64,000 nt of DNA from Devosia lacusdianchii. Lineage in GTDB: Bacteria > Pseudomonadota > Alphaproteobacteria > Rhizobiales > Devosiaceae. Where the stretch lies: the NCBI RefSeq assembly GCF_022429625.1, contig NZ_CP092483.1:2604001-2668000 (forward strand), given 5' to 3'. This document shows positions 31,775 to 41,605 of the stretch, piece after piece. Every line of letters begins with the position of its first letter. The first letter of the stretch is position 1. The position numbers and the translations under genes were made by a program. The notes below the pieces were generated by a model. The model was not told the DNA's origin and made no database searches. It saw nothing but the letters and a program-made list of their open reading frames with translations.

Positions 31775-32350
31775 ATGAAGAACGTCGCCGTATTGCTTGG
31801 CAGCCTGAGCGAGAAATCGATCAACAAGACTCTGGTCAAGGCCATCGAGAAGCTGGCGGAGGAGCATTTGCGCTTCGACTACCTTCCGATCGCCGACCTG
31901 CCATTCTACAACAATGACCTGTGGGACAACCCGCCGGCCGCTGTTACCGACCTCAAGCAGCGCGTCGAGGCTGCCGATGCGGTGTTGATCGTGATGCCCG
32001 AGTTCAACCGCTCGTTCCCCGCCGTTATCAAGAACGCGCTGGATTGGGGGTCACGGCCCTACGGCCAGAATTCCTGGATGGGCAAGCCGCTGGCTATTGC
32101 CGGCGCCAGTCCGGGTGGCGTCGGTACCGCGGCCGGCCAGAGCCAGCTCCGCGCCATCCTGCCGCCGCTCGGCTTCGTCACGATGGGGCAGCCAGAGGTC
32201 TACTTCCAGTTCAAGCCGGGCCTGATCGACGAGCATTTCGAAGTCACCGACGAACAGTCGCGCGGGTTTCTTGAGAACTTCGTCGACAAGTATGTGGAGT
32301 GGATCGCCAAGCATGGTGAGCAGCGCTCGTTCAGCGTCGCGGCGGAGTAG
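31775..32350 (+). CDS. NADPH-dependent FMN reductase / quinone reductase family
   Basis: A 191-residue flavodoxin-like oxidoreductase. The FMN phosphate loop is GSLSEKSINKTL (residues 9-20). Further motifs are LPFYNNDLWDNPPAAV, the family core VMPEFNRSFPAVIKNALDWGSRP, and IAGASPGGVGTAAGQSQLRAILPPLG. Such enzymes reduce quinones, azo compounds or chromate with NAD(P)H. It is divergent from the HxlR regulator, which probably represses it. Confidence 0.9.
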   Translation: MKNVAVLLGSLSEKSINKTLVKAIEKLAEEHLRFDYLPIADLPFYNNDLWDNPPAAVTDLKQRVEAADAVLIVMPEFNRSFPAVIKNALDWGSRPYGQNSWMGKPLAIAGASPGGVGTAAGQSQLRAILPPLGFVTMGQPEVYFQFKPGLIDEHFEVTDEQSRGFLENFVDKYVEWIAKHGEQRSFSVAAE

Positions 32351-32390
32351 GCGACGCAGCGCATCTCGTTCGTCGTTTCGTCCATCTTGA

Positions 32391-32434
32391 ATATGGTTTG
32401 ATGTCATACTATTTAGTACAACATCAAACCATAT
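32391..32434. promoter_or_regulatory. 44-bp palindromic operator/promoter of the Acg-like gene
   Basis: ATATGGTTTGATGT and ACATCAAACCATAT are perfect 14-base arms. Between them TACTA-TT-TAGTA is again palindromic, so almost the whole 44 bases is symmetric. A promoter (TTGAAT at 32387, 17-base spacer, TATTTA at 32410) runs through it. The right arm abuts the GGAGG ribosome site, so a bound protein would block transcription. The MarR protein two genes on is the obvious candidate. Confidence 0.75.
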
Positions 32435-32444
32435 GGAGGAAATG

Positions 32445-33587
32445 ATGAAGAGACGTCAGTTTGTGCTGCTCGCGGGCGGCGGTGTTGTTCTTGCGGCCAC
32501 AGGGGCAGCGGGCGCCTTCGTGGCCACACGCACGCCCGAAAGCGCCCTACGGCCCTGGAGCGACGCGGGTCAACTCTACGACGAGCCGCGTCGGCGCGCA
32601 TTGTCCTACGCCATTCTCGCCCCCAACCCGCACAATCGTCAGCCCTGGCTGGTGGAATTGGTCGGAGACGACGCGCTGCGGCTGCACGTCGATACCGATC
32701 GCCTGCTGCCCCAGACCGACCCGTTCAACCGCCAGATTACCATCGGCCTGGGCTGCTTTCTCGAACTCATGGCCATGGCCGCAGCCGCCGACGGCTACCG
32801 GCTCGAAACTGAACTCTTCCCGCAGGGCAGCGACACTGGTCATCTCGACGCCCGGCCCATCGCTGATATCCGCTTCGTGGCCGACCGCACTTTGATCGCC
32901 GACCCGCTCTTCGCCCATGTCCTCGAGCGCCGCTCACTCAAGGAACCTTATGACCTGAACCGTCCGGTGCCTGACCTCGATCTCGCCGAACTGGCCACCG
33001 TCGGACGGCACGGCAACAGCATCGCCACGAGCGGCGAGGCCGACCATGTCGCCGCCCTGCGCGACCTGACCCATCGCGCGCTCGACATCGAAATCCACAC
33101 GCCGCACACCTATCGCGAAAGCGTCGACCTGTTCCGCATCGGCAAGGCCGAGATCGAGGCCAACCCGGACGGTATCGACTTTGGCGGCCCGCTCTTCGAC
33201 ACGCTGGCGCTGTTCGGTCAGTTCACGCGCGAAACCGCACTCGACACCAACTCCATGGTATTTGCGCAGGGCGTCGAGGCTGTGATGGCTAATGTCGATA
33301 GCGCCATGGCCCACGTCTGGCTGATCAGTCCCGGCAATAGCCGCGCCGAACAGATCGCCGCAGGACGTGATTGGCTGCGCATCAATCTTGCTGCCACGGA
33401 AGCCGGAATCGGCATCCAACCGCTCAGCCAGGCGTTACAGGAATTCCCCGAAATGGAGAGCTGTTACGCCGAAGCCCATCAAATGCTTGCGCCCAGCGGC
33501 GGCACTGTCCAAATGTTGGCGCGTCTGGGCTATGCCGCCGCGGTGGCGCCTAGTCCGCGCTGGCCGCTGGAGGCCAAACTTATCTAG
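32445..33587 (+). CDS. Acg-like nitroreductase-fold protein with Tat-type leader
   Basis: A 380-residue protein of the Acg/nitroreductase-like family. Its N-terminus MKRRQFVLLAGGGVVLAATGAAGAFVA resembles a twin-arginine signal or anchor. Family features are LSYAILAPNPHNRQPWLVEL, DPFNRQITIGLGCFLELMAMAA, RRSLKEPYDLNRPV and INLAATEAGIGIQPLSQALQEFPEM. Members bind FMN poorly or not at all, and their activity is unclear (Acg of Mycobacterium is thought to sequester flavin). The ATG at 32445 gives the best spacing from GGAGG. A MarR gene starts 8 bases after the stop, so the two form an operon behind a large palindrome. Confidence 0.82.
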   Translation: MKRRQFVLLAGGGVVLAATGAAGAFVATRTPESALRPWSDAGQLYDEPRRRALSYAILAPNPHNRQPWLVELVGDDALRLHVDTDRLLPQTDPFNRQITIGLGCFLELMAMAAAADGYRLETELFPQGSDTGHLDARPIADIRFVADRTLIADPLFAHVLERRSLKEPYDLNRPVPDLDLAELATVGRHGNSIATSGEADHVAALRDLTHRALDIEIHTPHTYRESVDLFRIGKAEIEANPDGIDFGGPLFDTLALFGQFTRETALDTNSMVFAQGVEAVMANVDSAMAHVWLISPGNSRAEQIAAGRDWLRINLAATEAGIGIQPLSQALQEFPEMESCYAEAHQMLAPSGGTVQMLARLGYAAAVAPSPRWPLEAKLI

Positions 33588-33595
33588 GATCGAGC

Positions 33596-34060
33596 ATGGA
33601 CAATAAGCAGACCAATGGTGCGATCTTCGGCTTCTTCAACGAGATCGGCATCGTCGCCCAACTCAGCGGCGCGCTGTTCGGTCGACTGGTCCCGCAAAAC
33701 ATCCATTTGTCGCACTTCATCGTGCTCAACCACCTGACGCGCATGGGCGACGGCCGCACACCGGTCGAAATCGCCAATGCGCTTCAGGTCACCAAGGCCA
33801 CGATGACGCATACCCTAGCCGTTCTAGGCAAGCATGACTTCATCGCCATCGAGGCTCATCCGACCGACGGCCGCTCCAAAGTGGTGCGGCTCACGCCAGC
33901 CGGCCGCACCTTTCGCGACGAAGCCATCGCCAGCATGGGGCCGGCCTTTCAATACTTGGCGGACAATATCGGCGTGGACGAATTGATGAGCGCCCTGCCC
34001 GTGCTGCAAAAAGTGCGCAAGCTGCTCGATGCCGAGCGGGATGGACCGAAGGCGGGCTAG
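33596..34060 (+). CDS. MarR-family transcriptional regulator
   Basis: A 154-residue winged-helix regulator: LSHFIVLNHLTRMGDGRTPVEIANALQVTKATMTHTLAVLGKHDFIAIEAHPTDGRSKVVRLTPAGRTFRDEA, the standard MarR DNA-binding helix and wing (DGRSKxVxLT). It probably controls its own operon through the palindrome at 32391-32434. Its stop overlaps the convergent ferredoxin gene by four bases. Confidence 0.92.
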   Translation: MDNKQTNGAIFGFFNEIGIVAQLSGALFGRLVPQNIHLSHFIVLNHLTRMGDGRTPVEIANALQVTKATMTHTLAVLGKHDFIAIEAHPTDGRSKVVRLTPAGRTFRDEAIASMGPAFQYLADNIGVDELMSALPVLQKVRKLLDAERDGPKAG

Positions 34061-34377
34061 TCCTTGGCCGCGCTGGGCGCGAGCGTCAGCTTGAGGCCAT
34101 CAAGCGCGTCGCTGCACAGAATCTGGCAGCTCAGGCGCGAGTTGGAGCGGACGTCGCCGACGCTGTCGAGCATGTCCTCTTCATCATCGCTGGGCGCGCC
34201 GACGACATCGAGCCAATCCTTGTCGACATAGACGTGGCAGGTGGCGCAACTGAGCGCGCCGCCGCACTCGGCCTTGATGTTGAGCCCCCAGTCGCGGATG
34301 ACCTCCATCACGCGCCAACCCTCGAGCCCTTCGAGCTCGTGGTTTTCGCCGGCCTGGTCGGTCACATTGATGATCAT
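34057..34377 (-). CDS. 2Fe-2S ferredoxin (adrenodoxin type), copy 1
   Basis: A 106-residue ferredoxin with cluster ligands Cys38, Cys44, Cys47 and Cys84 ([16 protein letters not shown] ... RLSCQ), the C-x5-C-x2-C spacing of adrenodoxin/FdVI proteins. It is a cytoplasmic one-electron carrier. The ferredoxin-NADP reductase gene lies 160 bases upstream on the same strand, and the sulfite reductase genes beyond it, suggesting supply of electrons to CysI. A similar ferredoxin lies at 41026-41346. Confidence 0.92.
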   Translation of the reverse strand: MIINVTDQAGENHELEGLEGWRVMEVIRDWGLNIKAECGGALSCATCHVYVDKDWLDVVGAPSDDEEDMLDSVGDVRSNSRLSCQILCSDALDGLKLTLAPSAAKD

Positions 34378-34441
34378 GGGCGTGTCCTCAACAACGCGGT
34401 GCCATTAGCCTCATGCGCCGGTCACGGCAAGACCAACCTTT

Positions 34442-34520
34442 GTCGTCATCACCCGGCTCGTCCGGGTGATCCATGGTTCCGCGCCCAAATGGATTGCCCG
34501 GACGAGCCGGACAATGACGA
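34442..34520. repeat. Interspersed palindromic repeat, family A, copy 3
   Basis: The left arm GTCGTCATCACCCGGCTCGT and right arm ACGAGCCGGACAATGACGAT, between the ferredoxin and its reductase. It may separate their expression by forming a stable mRNA hairpin. Confidence 0.85.
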
Positions 34521-34539
34521 TGGAAGCGGTAGGGCTGCC

Positions 34540-35678
<1,139 letters not shown>

Positions 35679-35733
35679 CAGTGGTGGATGGATACCCCTC
35701 GCGGGATTTCCTGACTAACGCGCTCCACTTACC

Positions 35734-37008
35734 TCAGGAAACGCGGCGAAGGAAGGGCCGGGTGCCCACCGGCACTTCGGTGACGCCAACGGGCTGGTAG
35801 AAAATCGCCACCTCCGGCAGGCGATTTTCGATCAGCGCCGCACGGCTCGGCTCGTGCGTCACCACCAAAGCGGTGAAACCGCAGCGCCGCATGTGCGGAA
35901 TCTGATCCTGCAGAACATCGCCTACAGCCCTGATTTCACCGGCATATTTGTAACGCTCAGCCAACAGGCGCGCGGTCGAATAGCCCCGACCGTCAGAGAA
36001 GGCTGGAAATTTGATCGCGATCGACGCGAAACGACCGAGGTCTGCCTCCACGTCCTCGATCCGATCGCCTGGCACCACCAGAAGGCCCAGCGGATGCTGA
36101 GTGGCGAGGAACGCCTCGCGATTGGCCAGGAACACCGGCAGCGGCACGTGCTTGTAGCTCGCCGTCGCCGGATCGCTGTCCTCGGCCCATTCATGGAACG
36201 GGTCGGCGATGAAGGCGCCGTCCTTCCATAGCGTGTGTCGGGTCGCGGCAGTCATTGGCGAGGCAATCGCTCCGTTAAAATCGAAATGGATGCCGCACTC
36301 TTTCTTATTGAGGCCGCGCCACCGTCCGGCGCGCGGATCCTCGCCCTCGGCAACCACCGAGGTGCAGGGCGCGCAGCCAATCGACTTGTAGCCCTTAGCG
36401 AACAGCGGGTGCTCGGGCAAGCCGTGGTCGATCTTGTATTGGTTGACGTCGGCATCGTTGAAGTAGGCCAGCGGGTTGACCTTGATACGATCATCACTGG
36501 TCAGTTCGAAATGCGGCAGCACGCCGCGCTCCTTGGTCTGGAAGCGCTTCCGCCCGGTAACCCAGCCGCCATACTGCTCGGTGATAGGCTCCAGCGGCTC
36601 GGTCTTGCGGATATGGCAGCAGCTATCGGGATCGGTCTCCCACAGGTCGCCATTGGGATCGAAGCGCTTCACGTCCTCCGAGTTTGGATGGATCGCGTGG
36701 ACGTTGATCAGCCCCAGATGCTTCTTGAGCGTCTCGACATAATCCAGCGTCTCGGCGAAGTGCTTGCCGGTTTCAAGGAAATAGACCGGCAGGCTCGGAT
36801 CGACCTGGGCCACAAGGTGCAACAACACGGCGGAGTCGGCGCCGAACGAGGAGACGATGGCGAGATCGCCCGGCAGTACGTCATTTGCCGCCTGGCGCAG
36901 CACGCCAACCGCATCCATCTCGTCGAACATGCCGTTGAGCGCGAGGATGCCGAGGGCGCGCAGCTTGTCATGCGCGGCAGGAACGTGGGCGAGTTTAGGC
37001 AGCGCCAT
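35734..37008 (-). CDS. cysH: Adenylyl-sulfate reductase CysH fused to a DUF934 domain
   Basis: A 424-residue single reading frame. Residues 1-245 are CysH: nucleotide loop VSSFGADSAVLLHLVA, cluster cysteines C130-C131 and C212/C215 (DSCCHIRK, IGCAPCT) that mark the 4Fe-4S adenylyl-sulfate-reducing type, and catalytic Cys238 in KKECGIHF. Residues about 285-410 are a DUF934 domain (LPVFLANREAFLA, then RFASIAIKFPAFSDGRGYSTARLLAERYKYAGEIRAVGDVLQDQIPHMRRCGFTALVV). In most relatives these are two adjacent genes. AAGGAGG lies before the ATG at 37008, which falls 14 bases inside the cysI end. It reduces activated sulfate to sulfite in the cytoplasm. Confidence 0.92.
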   Translation of the reverse strand: MALPKLAHVPAAHDKLRALGILALNGMFDEMDAVGVLRQAANDVLPGDLAIVSSFGADSAVLLHLVAQVDPSLPVYFLETGKHFAETLDYVETLKKHLGLINVHAIHPNSEDVKRFDPNGDLWETDPDSCCHIRKTEPLEPITEQYGGWVTGRKRFQTKERGVLPHFELTSDDRIKVNPLAYFNDADVNQYKIDHGLPEHPLFAKGYKSIGCAPCTSVVAEGEDPRAGRWRGLNKKECGIHFDFNGAIASPMTAATRHTLWKDGAFIADPFHEWAEDSDPATASYKHVPLPVFLANREAFLATQHPLGLLVVPGDRIEDVEADLGRFASIAIKFPAFSDGRGYSTARLLAERYKYAGEIRAVGDVLQDQIPHMRRCGFTALVVTHEPSRAALIENRLPEVAIFYQPVGVTEVPVGTRPFLRRVS

Positions 37009-38653
37009 AAAGGGCCTCCTTGAATGGCGCTTCCCCCAGGCGCCGATAGGCTTGAATGAAGGTCTCGCCGGCGCTTTCGCGCTTGGCGATATAGGTATCG
37101 ACCAGCGTCTCGATGGCGCCGGGCACGGCGTCGGCCTCGAAGCCCGGTCCGATGATCTTGCCCACCGAAGCATCCTGCGTGGCGTCGCCGCCCAGGGTGA
37201 TCTGGTAGAGCTCGCCGCCCTTCTTCTCGACGCCGAGAATGCCGATATGGCCGACGTGATGGTGCCCGCAGGCATTGATGCAGCCGGAAATCTTGATCTT
37301 GAGATCGCCGATTTCGGCCTGGCGCTTGGGCTCGGCGAACTTGCGCGAGATTTCCTGTGCGATCGGGATCGAACGGGCATTGGCCAGGGCGCAGAAGTCG
37401 AGGCCCGGGCAGCAGATCATGTCGGTGATCAGCCCGGTATTGCCCTCCGCCAGCTCAGACTTGACCAGCGCGTCATAAACCGCGCGCAGATCGGCGATAG
37501 CGACATGCGGCAGCACCAGGTTCTGTTCGTGCGTCACGCGGAGCTCATCGAACGAGTAACGCTCGGCCAGATCGGCCACAACGTCCATCTGTGCGTCGGT
37601 GGCATCGCCCGGCGCGCCGCCGACTGGCTTCAGCGAGATCGTGACCGAGGCATAGCCGGCCTGGCGGTGCGAATTGATGTTGTTGTCTAGCCACCGGCCA
37701 TAGGCGGGATCGATGATCGACTCATAGGCCACGTCGATTCTGGTCGCCGCCTGCGCTTTGAACTCGGGCGGGGCGAAGTAGGTGGTGATGCGATCGACTT
37801 CCGCCGACGGCAGCGTCAGCACACCCCCGCGGACTTCGGCGAACTCGGCCTCGACCTGACCCTTGATGGTCTCGAGGCCTTCCTCATGCACCAGGATCTT
37901 GATGCGCGCCTTGTACTTGTTGTCCCGGCGGCCATAGCGGTTGTACACCCGCATGATGCTCTCGAGGTAGGCCAGCAGGTGCTCGTTGGGCACGAAGCTG
38001 TTGATCAGCTTGCCGATCATCGGCGTGCGACCAAGGCCACCGCCGACCCAGACTTCCCAGCCGATCTCACCGGCCGCATTGGCGGCGGCCTGGAGCCCGA
38101 TATCGTGGAAGCGGATCGCGGCGCGGTCGTTGGGCGAGCCGGTAATGGCGATCTTGAACTTGCGCGGCAGGTAGCTGAATTCGGGGTGAAGGCTCGACCA
38201 CTGGCGGATGATCTCGCCCACCGGCCGCGGATCGATGATCTCGTCCAGCGCCGCGCCGGCGAATTGGTCGGTGGTGACATTGCGAATACAATTGCCCGAG
38301 GTCTGGATGGCGTGCATCTCGACCGAAGCAAGCTCCTCCAGGATCACAGGGATGTCCTTGAGCTTGGGCCAGTTGTACTGGATGTTCTGTCGCGTGGTGA
38401 AGTGACCATAGCCGCGATCATATGCGCGCGCGATATGGGCCAGCTTGCGCATCTGCCGCGACGACAGCGTGCCATAGGGCACCGCAACGCGCAGCATATA
38501 GGCGTGCAATTGCAGGTAGAGCCCGTTCATCAGCCGAAGCGGACGGAATTGGTCCTCACTCAGTTCGCCCGACAGCCGGCGCTTGACCTGATCGGAAAAC
38601 TGCGCGGTGCGGCCCGCAACAAAGGCCGCGTCGAATTCGTCATATCGATACAT
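36995..38653 (-). CDS. cysI: Sulfite/nitrite reductase haemoprotein (CysI type)
   Basis: A 552-residue sirohaem 4Fe-4S reductase. Substrate and ferredoxin-like half-domains are visible: GLYLQLHAYMLRVAVPYGTLSSRQMRKLAHIAR, GYGHFTTRQNIQYNWPKL, TSGNCIRNVTTDQFAG, and cluster cysteines in ICCPGLDFCALANARS and ISGCINACGHHHVGHIGI. There is no CysJ flavoprotein in the window, so electrons probably come from ferredoxin. The gene context (cysG, cysH) favours sulfite over nitrite. It begins inside the end of the DUF2849 gene (14-base overlap); the ATG at 38653 has GAGG upstream. Confidence 0.93.
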   Translation of the reverse strand: MYRYDEFDAAFVAGRTAQFSDQVKRRLSGELSEDQFRPLRLMNGLYLQLHAYMLRVAVPYGTLSSRQMRKLAHIARAYDRGYGHFTTRQNIQYNWPKLKDIPVILEELASVEMHAIQTSGNCIRNVTTDQFAGAALDEIIDPRPVGEIIRQWSSLHPEFSYLPRKFKIAITGSPNDRAAIRFHDIGLQAAANAAGEIGWEVWVGGGLGRTPMIGKLINSFVPNEHLLAYLESIMRVYNRYGRRDNKYKARIKILVHEEGLETIKGQVEAEFAEVRGGVLTLPSAEVDRITTYFAPPEFKAQAATRIDVAYESIIDPAYGRWLDNNINSHRQAGYASVTISLKPVGGAPGDATDAQMDVVADLAERYSFDELRVTHEQNLVLPHVAIADLRAVYDALVKSELAEGNTGLITDMICCPGLDFCALANARSIPIAQEISRKFAEPKRQAEIGDLKIKISGCINACGHHHVGHIGILGVEKKGGELYQITLGGDATQDASVGKIIGPGFEADAVPGAIETLVDTYIAKRESAGETFIQAYRRLGEAPFKEALYGAA

Positions 38654-38966
38654 GACCGTCCTCATCCAGATGCTGGCGGTCGTATATCTCGCCGTTCAGT
38701 GTCAGCGGCGCGGTGGGGCCCGCAGCCCGTATCCGCTCGCGCAGGCGCTTGGGCACGATGAGCCCCTGATCCTGAGTCACTTCCTCGATCTCGAGACTGA
38801 GGATGCGACCAGTGCCCTTGGTAGCCACCACAGCGGCATCGCGCTCGGCGACCTCTTCCTTGGAGAACAGCCGTGCGACCTGCAGGTCTTCGACCCACTC
38901 GCCCCTGGCATCGAGATAGACCGTCGCGCCGGACGTCAGTTCATTGCCTGTCAGAATTTCCATCAT
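38640..38966 (-). CDS. DUF2849 protein of the sulfite-reduction operon
   Basis: A 108-residue protein (MMEILTGNELTSGATVYLDARGEWVEDLQVARLFSKEEVAERDAAVVATKG...). It belongs to DUF2849, small proteins that in alphaproteobacteria sit just before cysI. Function unknown; a role in sulfite reductase assembly or electron supply is inferred from this constant position. It overlaps cysG upstream (ATGA) and cysI downstream. The start could also be the second ATG at 38963. Confidence 0.85.
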   Translation of the reverse strand: MMEILTGNELTSGATVYLDARGEWVEDLQVARLFSKEEVAERDAAVVATKGTGRILSLEIEEVTQDQGLIVPKRLRERIRAAGPTAPLTLNGEIYDRQHLDEDGHVSI

Positions 38967-40354
38967 GCTACCTTGAAGCTCATACCGGCGAGTTGGGCGG
39001 CGTCCGCCCAATCACCGGCCTCAACGGCTTCGCCTACGAAAATGATTGCCGGACCATCGCTGAACGCAACCTGACCAGCGGCCAGGGTGGCGAGCGTGCC
39101 GGAATAGGTTGATTTGCCTGCGCGGCCTGCATTGACCACGATGCCCACAGGCGTCGCCGGAAGCGCTCCGTGGGCGATCAGCCGCGCCGCGACTTCGGAC
39201 GCGATGGACTTGCCCATATAAAGCGCCAGCGTCAGTCCGGATTGCGCCAGCGCCGCCCAGTGCTGCAAGTCACTGTCGTCGGCGCCGTGTGCAGTCGCCA
39301 TGATGAAGCCGCTCGACACCTTGCGGAGCGTGAGCGGCGTGGCGGTATCGGCGGCGGCGGCGAGGGCGGCGCTGATGCCTGGCACGATCTGATAGTCGAT
39401 GCCCGTCTTGCGCAGCGCCGCGATTTCCTCGCCCGCCCGCCCGAAGATCATTGGGTCACCGGATTTGAGGCGAGCAACGCGCTTGCCCTGCCCCGCCAGC
39501 CGGACGATCAGCGTATTGATCTGCGCCTGCGAGAAGCTGTGATGGCCCTTGGCCTTGCCAACATCGATCCGCTCGGCATCGCGACGGCCCATATCGACGA
39601 CCACTGATGGCACTAGCTGATCATGTACGATCACGTCGGCCTCCTGCAGCAGCCGCTGGGCGCGCAGGGTCAGCAGGTCTTCCGAGCCGGGACCAGCGCC
39701 GATCAGCCAGACGACGCCCCTGCTTTCGCCGGCGGCATGTTGGTTCAGCAGGTCCGTTGCCGCAGCAATGCCCTGCCCGCTCTGCTCGGCAGCCTCGATC
39801 TCGGGCGAGGTCACCAGCGCTTCATAGAAGCGGCGGCGAGCAGCGCCGTCGTCAATCAGGCTCTCAGCCGTCTTGCGCAAGCTACCGGCCAGACGCGCAA
39901 TTTTGCCGATCCGCGGCGACAGCATCGCCTCGATGCGCGCGCGCACCAGCCGGGCCAGGACTGGCGCGTCGCCCTCGGTCGAAATGGCGACCGTCAATGG
40001 CGCGCGATCGACGATGGACGGGGTGTAAAAATCGCACTCGGCGGGAACGTCGACGACGTTGAGCGGAATGCCGCGAGTTCGGGCCTCGGCCTTGGCCAAT
40101 TCGGCGTCCGCGCCTTCTTCGGCCACGAAGACCAGGGCCGTGCCATCGAGATCGGCGGGCACGAGAGCGCGCTCGACCATCTCAACCGCAAAGCCGCTGA
40201 AATCGGCTTCGATATGGCGGGAGATAATCACGACCTGCGCGGTAGTCTTAGTTGCCAACCGGGTCTTGTTGAGGGCTTCTTCTCCACCGCCGACGATGAC
40301 GATGCGCTGACCCTGTACTTTGTAGCTCAACGGAAATGTGTTGAGTTGACCCAT
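38963..40354 (-). CDS. cysG: Sirohaem synthase CysG (trifunctional)
   Basis: A 463-residue protein with both halves of CysG. The N-terminal dehydrogenase/ferrochelatase domain has IVIVGGGEEALNKTRLA, the middle CNVVDVPAECDFYTPSIVDRAPLTVAISTEGDAPVLARLVR and LAGSLRKTAESLI. The C-terminal uroporphyrinogen-III methyltransferase has VWLIGAGPGSEDLLTLRAQRLLQEADVIVHDQLV, VGKAKGHHSFSQAQIN, RLKSGDPMIFGRAGEEI and VPGISAALAAAA. It makes the sirohaem needed by the adjacent CysI. It is the first gene of the operon cysG-DUF2849-cysI-cysH. Confidence 0.95.
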   Translation of the reverse strand: MGQLNTFPLSYKVQGQRIVIVGGGEEALNKTRLATKTTAQVVIISRHIEADFSGFAVEMVERALVPADLDGTALVFVAEEGADAELAKAEARTRGIPLNVVDVPAECDFYTPSIVDRAPLTVAISTEGDAPVLARLVRARIEAMLSPRIGKIARLAGSLRKTAESLIDDGAARRRFYEALVTSPEIEAAEQSGQGIAAATDLLNQHAAGESRGVVWLIGAGPGSEDLLTLRAQRLLQEADVIVHDQLVPSVVVDMGRRDAERIDVGKAKGHHSFSQAQINTLIVRLAGQGKRVARLKSGDPMIFGRAGEEIAALRKTGIDYQIVPGISAALAAAADTATPLTLRKVSSGFIMATAHGADDSDLQHWAALAQSGLTLALYMGKSIASEVAARLIAHGALPATPVGIVVNAGRAGKSTYSGTLATLAAGQVAFSDGPAIIFVGEAVEAGDWADAAQLAGMSFKVA

Positions 40355-40600
40355 TGGAACCTTGGTGATGATTGGCGAGAAAATAATCCAAACCAGCCCA
40401 ACGCGGCAAGATGTTGAAATTCAATAGCTTTTATATTTCTCTGCGGGAGCCGGCGTTGGAACGCCAAACATGCGGAGACAACAAACCCGCTAAATGAATC
40501 TTTGCGATGACCGTGCGGAGCAAATTTTGCTTTCGCTGCGTCAGATTTGAAGGGTAACGCGGCACATGCGCGTGGCGCAGTTAAAGGAGTAAGTGCATCA

Positions 40601-41029
40601 ATGATCCCGAAACGCCTCGTGCCACCGGTCGTTTGCGTACTGCTTTCCATGGCCCCGGCCTCGGCAATGATGCCTTGGCCGCGCGAGGGCATCGCCGAGG
40701 TCGAGAATGGCAAGTCAGCACCGTTCGTCGGCAGCTGGTCGATGGTGCTCGCCGGCCAGCCTGATACGACCTATGCGACCTGCGAGTTGCCGGTACGCAT
40801 CGAAGCGGCAGATGACCGTCACATCTTCTATCAAGGTCCCAAGGACACGCCGGCCGAAGCCGCAACAGAACTGGTGGCGAAAGACGGCCGCACGCGCTGG
40901 CTGCCTGTCGCCGGCGGGCCATCATACTTCGCCGTCTGGGTCCACCCGGACCGGTTTCACCTGTACGACCTGGATGTCGAGGCGGGCGTCGACTGGGGTG
41001 AGCCTTACGCCTTCACGCGTTGTGACTAA
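40601..41029 (+). CDS. Small exported hypothetical protein
   Basis: A 142-residue protein with a signal peptide ([22 protein letters not shown]). The mature part has two cysteines ([10 protein letters not shown] and the C-terminal TRCD) that could form a disulfide. Also visible are an [19 protein letters not shown] segment and [29 protein letters not shown], suggesting a small beta-rich periplasmic domain. I do not recognise the family. AAAGGAG lies 11 bases before the ATG. It is divergent from cysG and convergent with the second ferredoxin, which it overlaps by four bases. Confidence 0.65.
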   Translation: MIPKRLVPPVVCVLLSMAPASAMMPWPREGIAEVENGKSAPFVGSWSMVLAGQPDTTYATCELPVRIEAADDRHIFYQGPKDTPAEAATELVAKDGRTRWLPVAGGPSYFAVWVHPDRFHLYDLDVEAGVDWGEPYAFTRCD

Positions 41030-41346
41030 CCCTGCCGGCTCGGCACGTGCACGACCAGCCCGTCCAGTGCATCGCGAACCTTGATCTGGCAGCTCAAACG
41101 GCTCTGCGCCTTCACGTCGAAGGCGAAATCGAGCATGTCTTCTTCCATCATCGAAGGGCCGCCGACCGTCTCGGTCCAGGCGTCATCGACATAAACGTGG
41201 CAGGTGGCGCAGGTGCAGGCGCCGCCGCATTCGGCGACAATACCGGGAATGCCGTTCATGATGGCGGTTTCCATCACGGTCGCGCCGTTCTGGCCTTCGG
41301 TTTCAATGCGTTCGCCGTCCTGCTGGACGAAAGTGATCTTGGTCAT
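41026..41346 (-). CDS. 2Fe-2S ferredoxin (adrenodoxin type), copy 2
   Basis: A 106-residue ferredoxin of the same kind as the one at 34057-34377: ligands Cys40, Cys46, Cys49 and Cys86 ([16 protein letters not shown] ... RLSCQ), with one extra cysteine (Cys44) inside the cluster loop. The two ferredoxins flank the cys genes and may serve different partners. Which one feeds sulfite reductase cannot be decided from sequence. Confidence 0.92.
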   Translation of the reverse strand: MTKITFVQQDGERIETEGQNGATVMETAIMNGIPGIVAECGGACTCATCHVYVDDAWTETVGGPSMMEEDMLDFAFDVKAQSRLSCQIKVRDALDGLVVHVPSRQG

Positions 41347-41441
41347 AGGTCTCGAAGAGCTTGCTGTTCCATCAGCATATAGCCGTTGGCATCGGATTTA
41401 TAAACCCTTTGCTTGGAAAATCGAGAGCTACCCGACGGGCG

Positions 41442-41591
41442 TTCCCCCTCTCCCCTTGATGGAGAAGATGCCCGAAGGGTGGATGAGGGGTTCTTCCCGA
41501 AGTCTCCGGGGCATGGGATGACGCAGCACCCCTCACCCCGACCAATCCGCTGAACGCAGCTTGGTCGTCCCTCTCCCTCAAGTGGCGAGGG
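41442..41591. repeat. Imperfect inverted repeat between ferredoxin 2 and the methyltransferase
   Basis: CCCCTCTCCCC... ATGAGGGGT on the left faces ACCCCTCACCCC ... CCCTCTCCCTCAA on the right. It fills most of a 259-base gap without a gene and resembles repeats widespread in Hyphomicrobiales genomes. Confidence 0.6.
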
Positions 41592-41605
41592 AATCGCGCG
41601 CCCTG

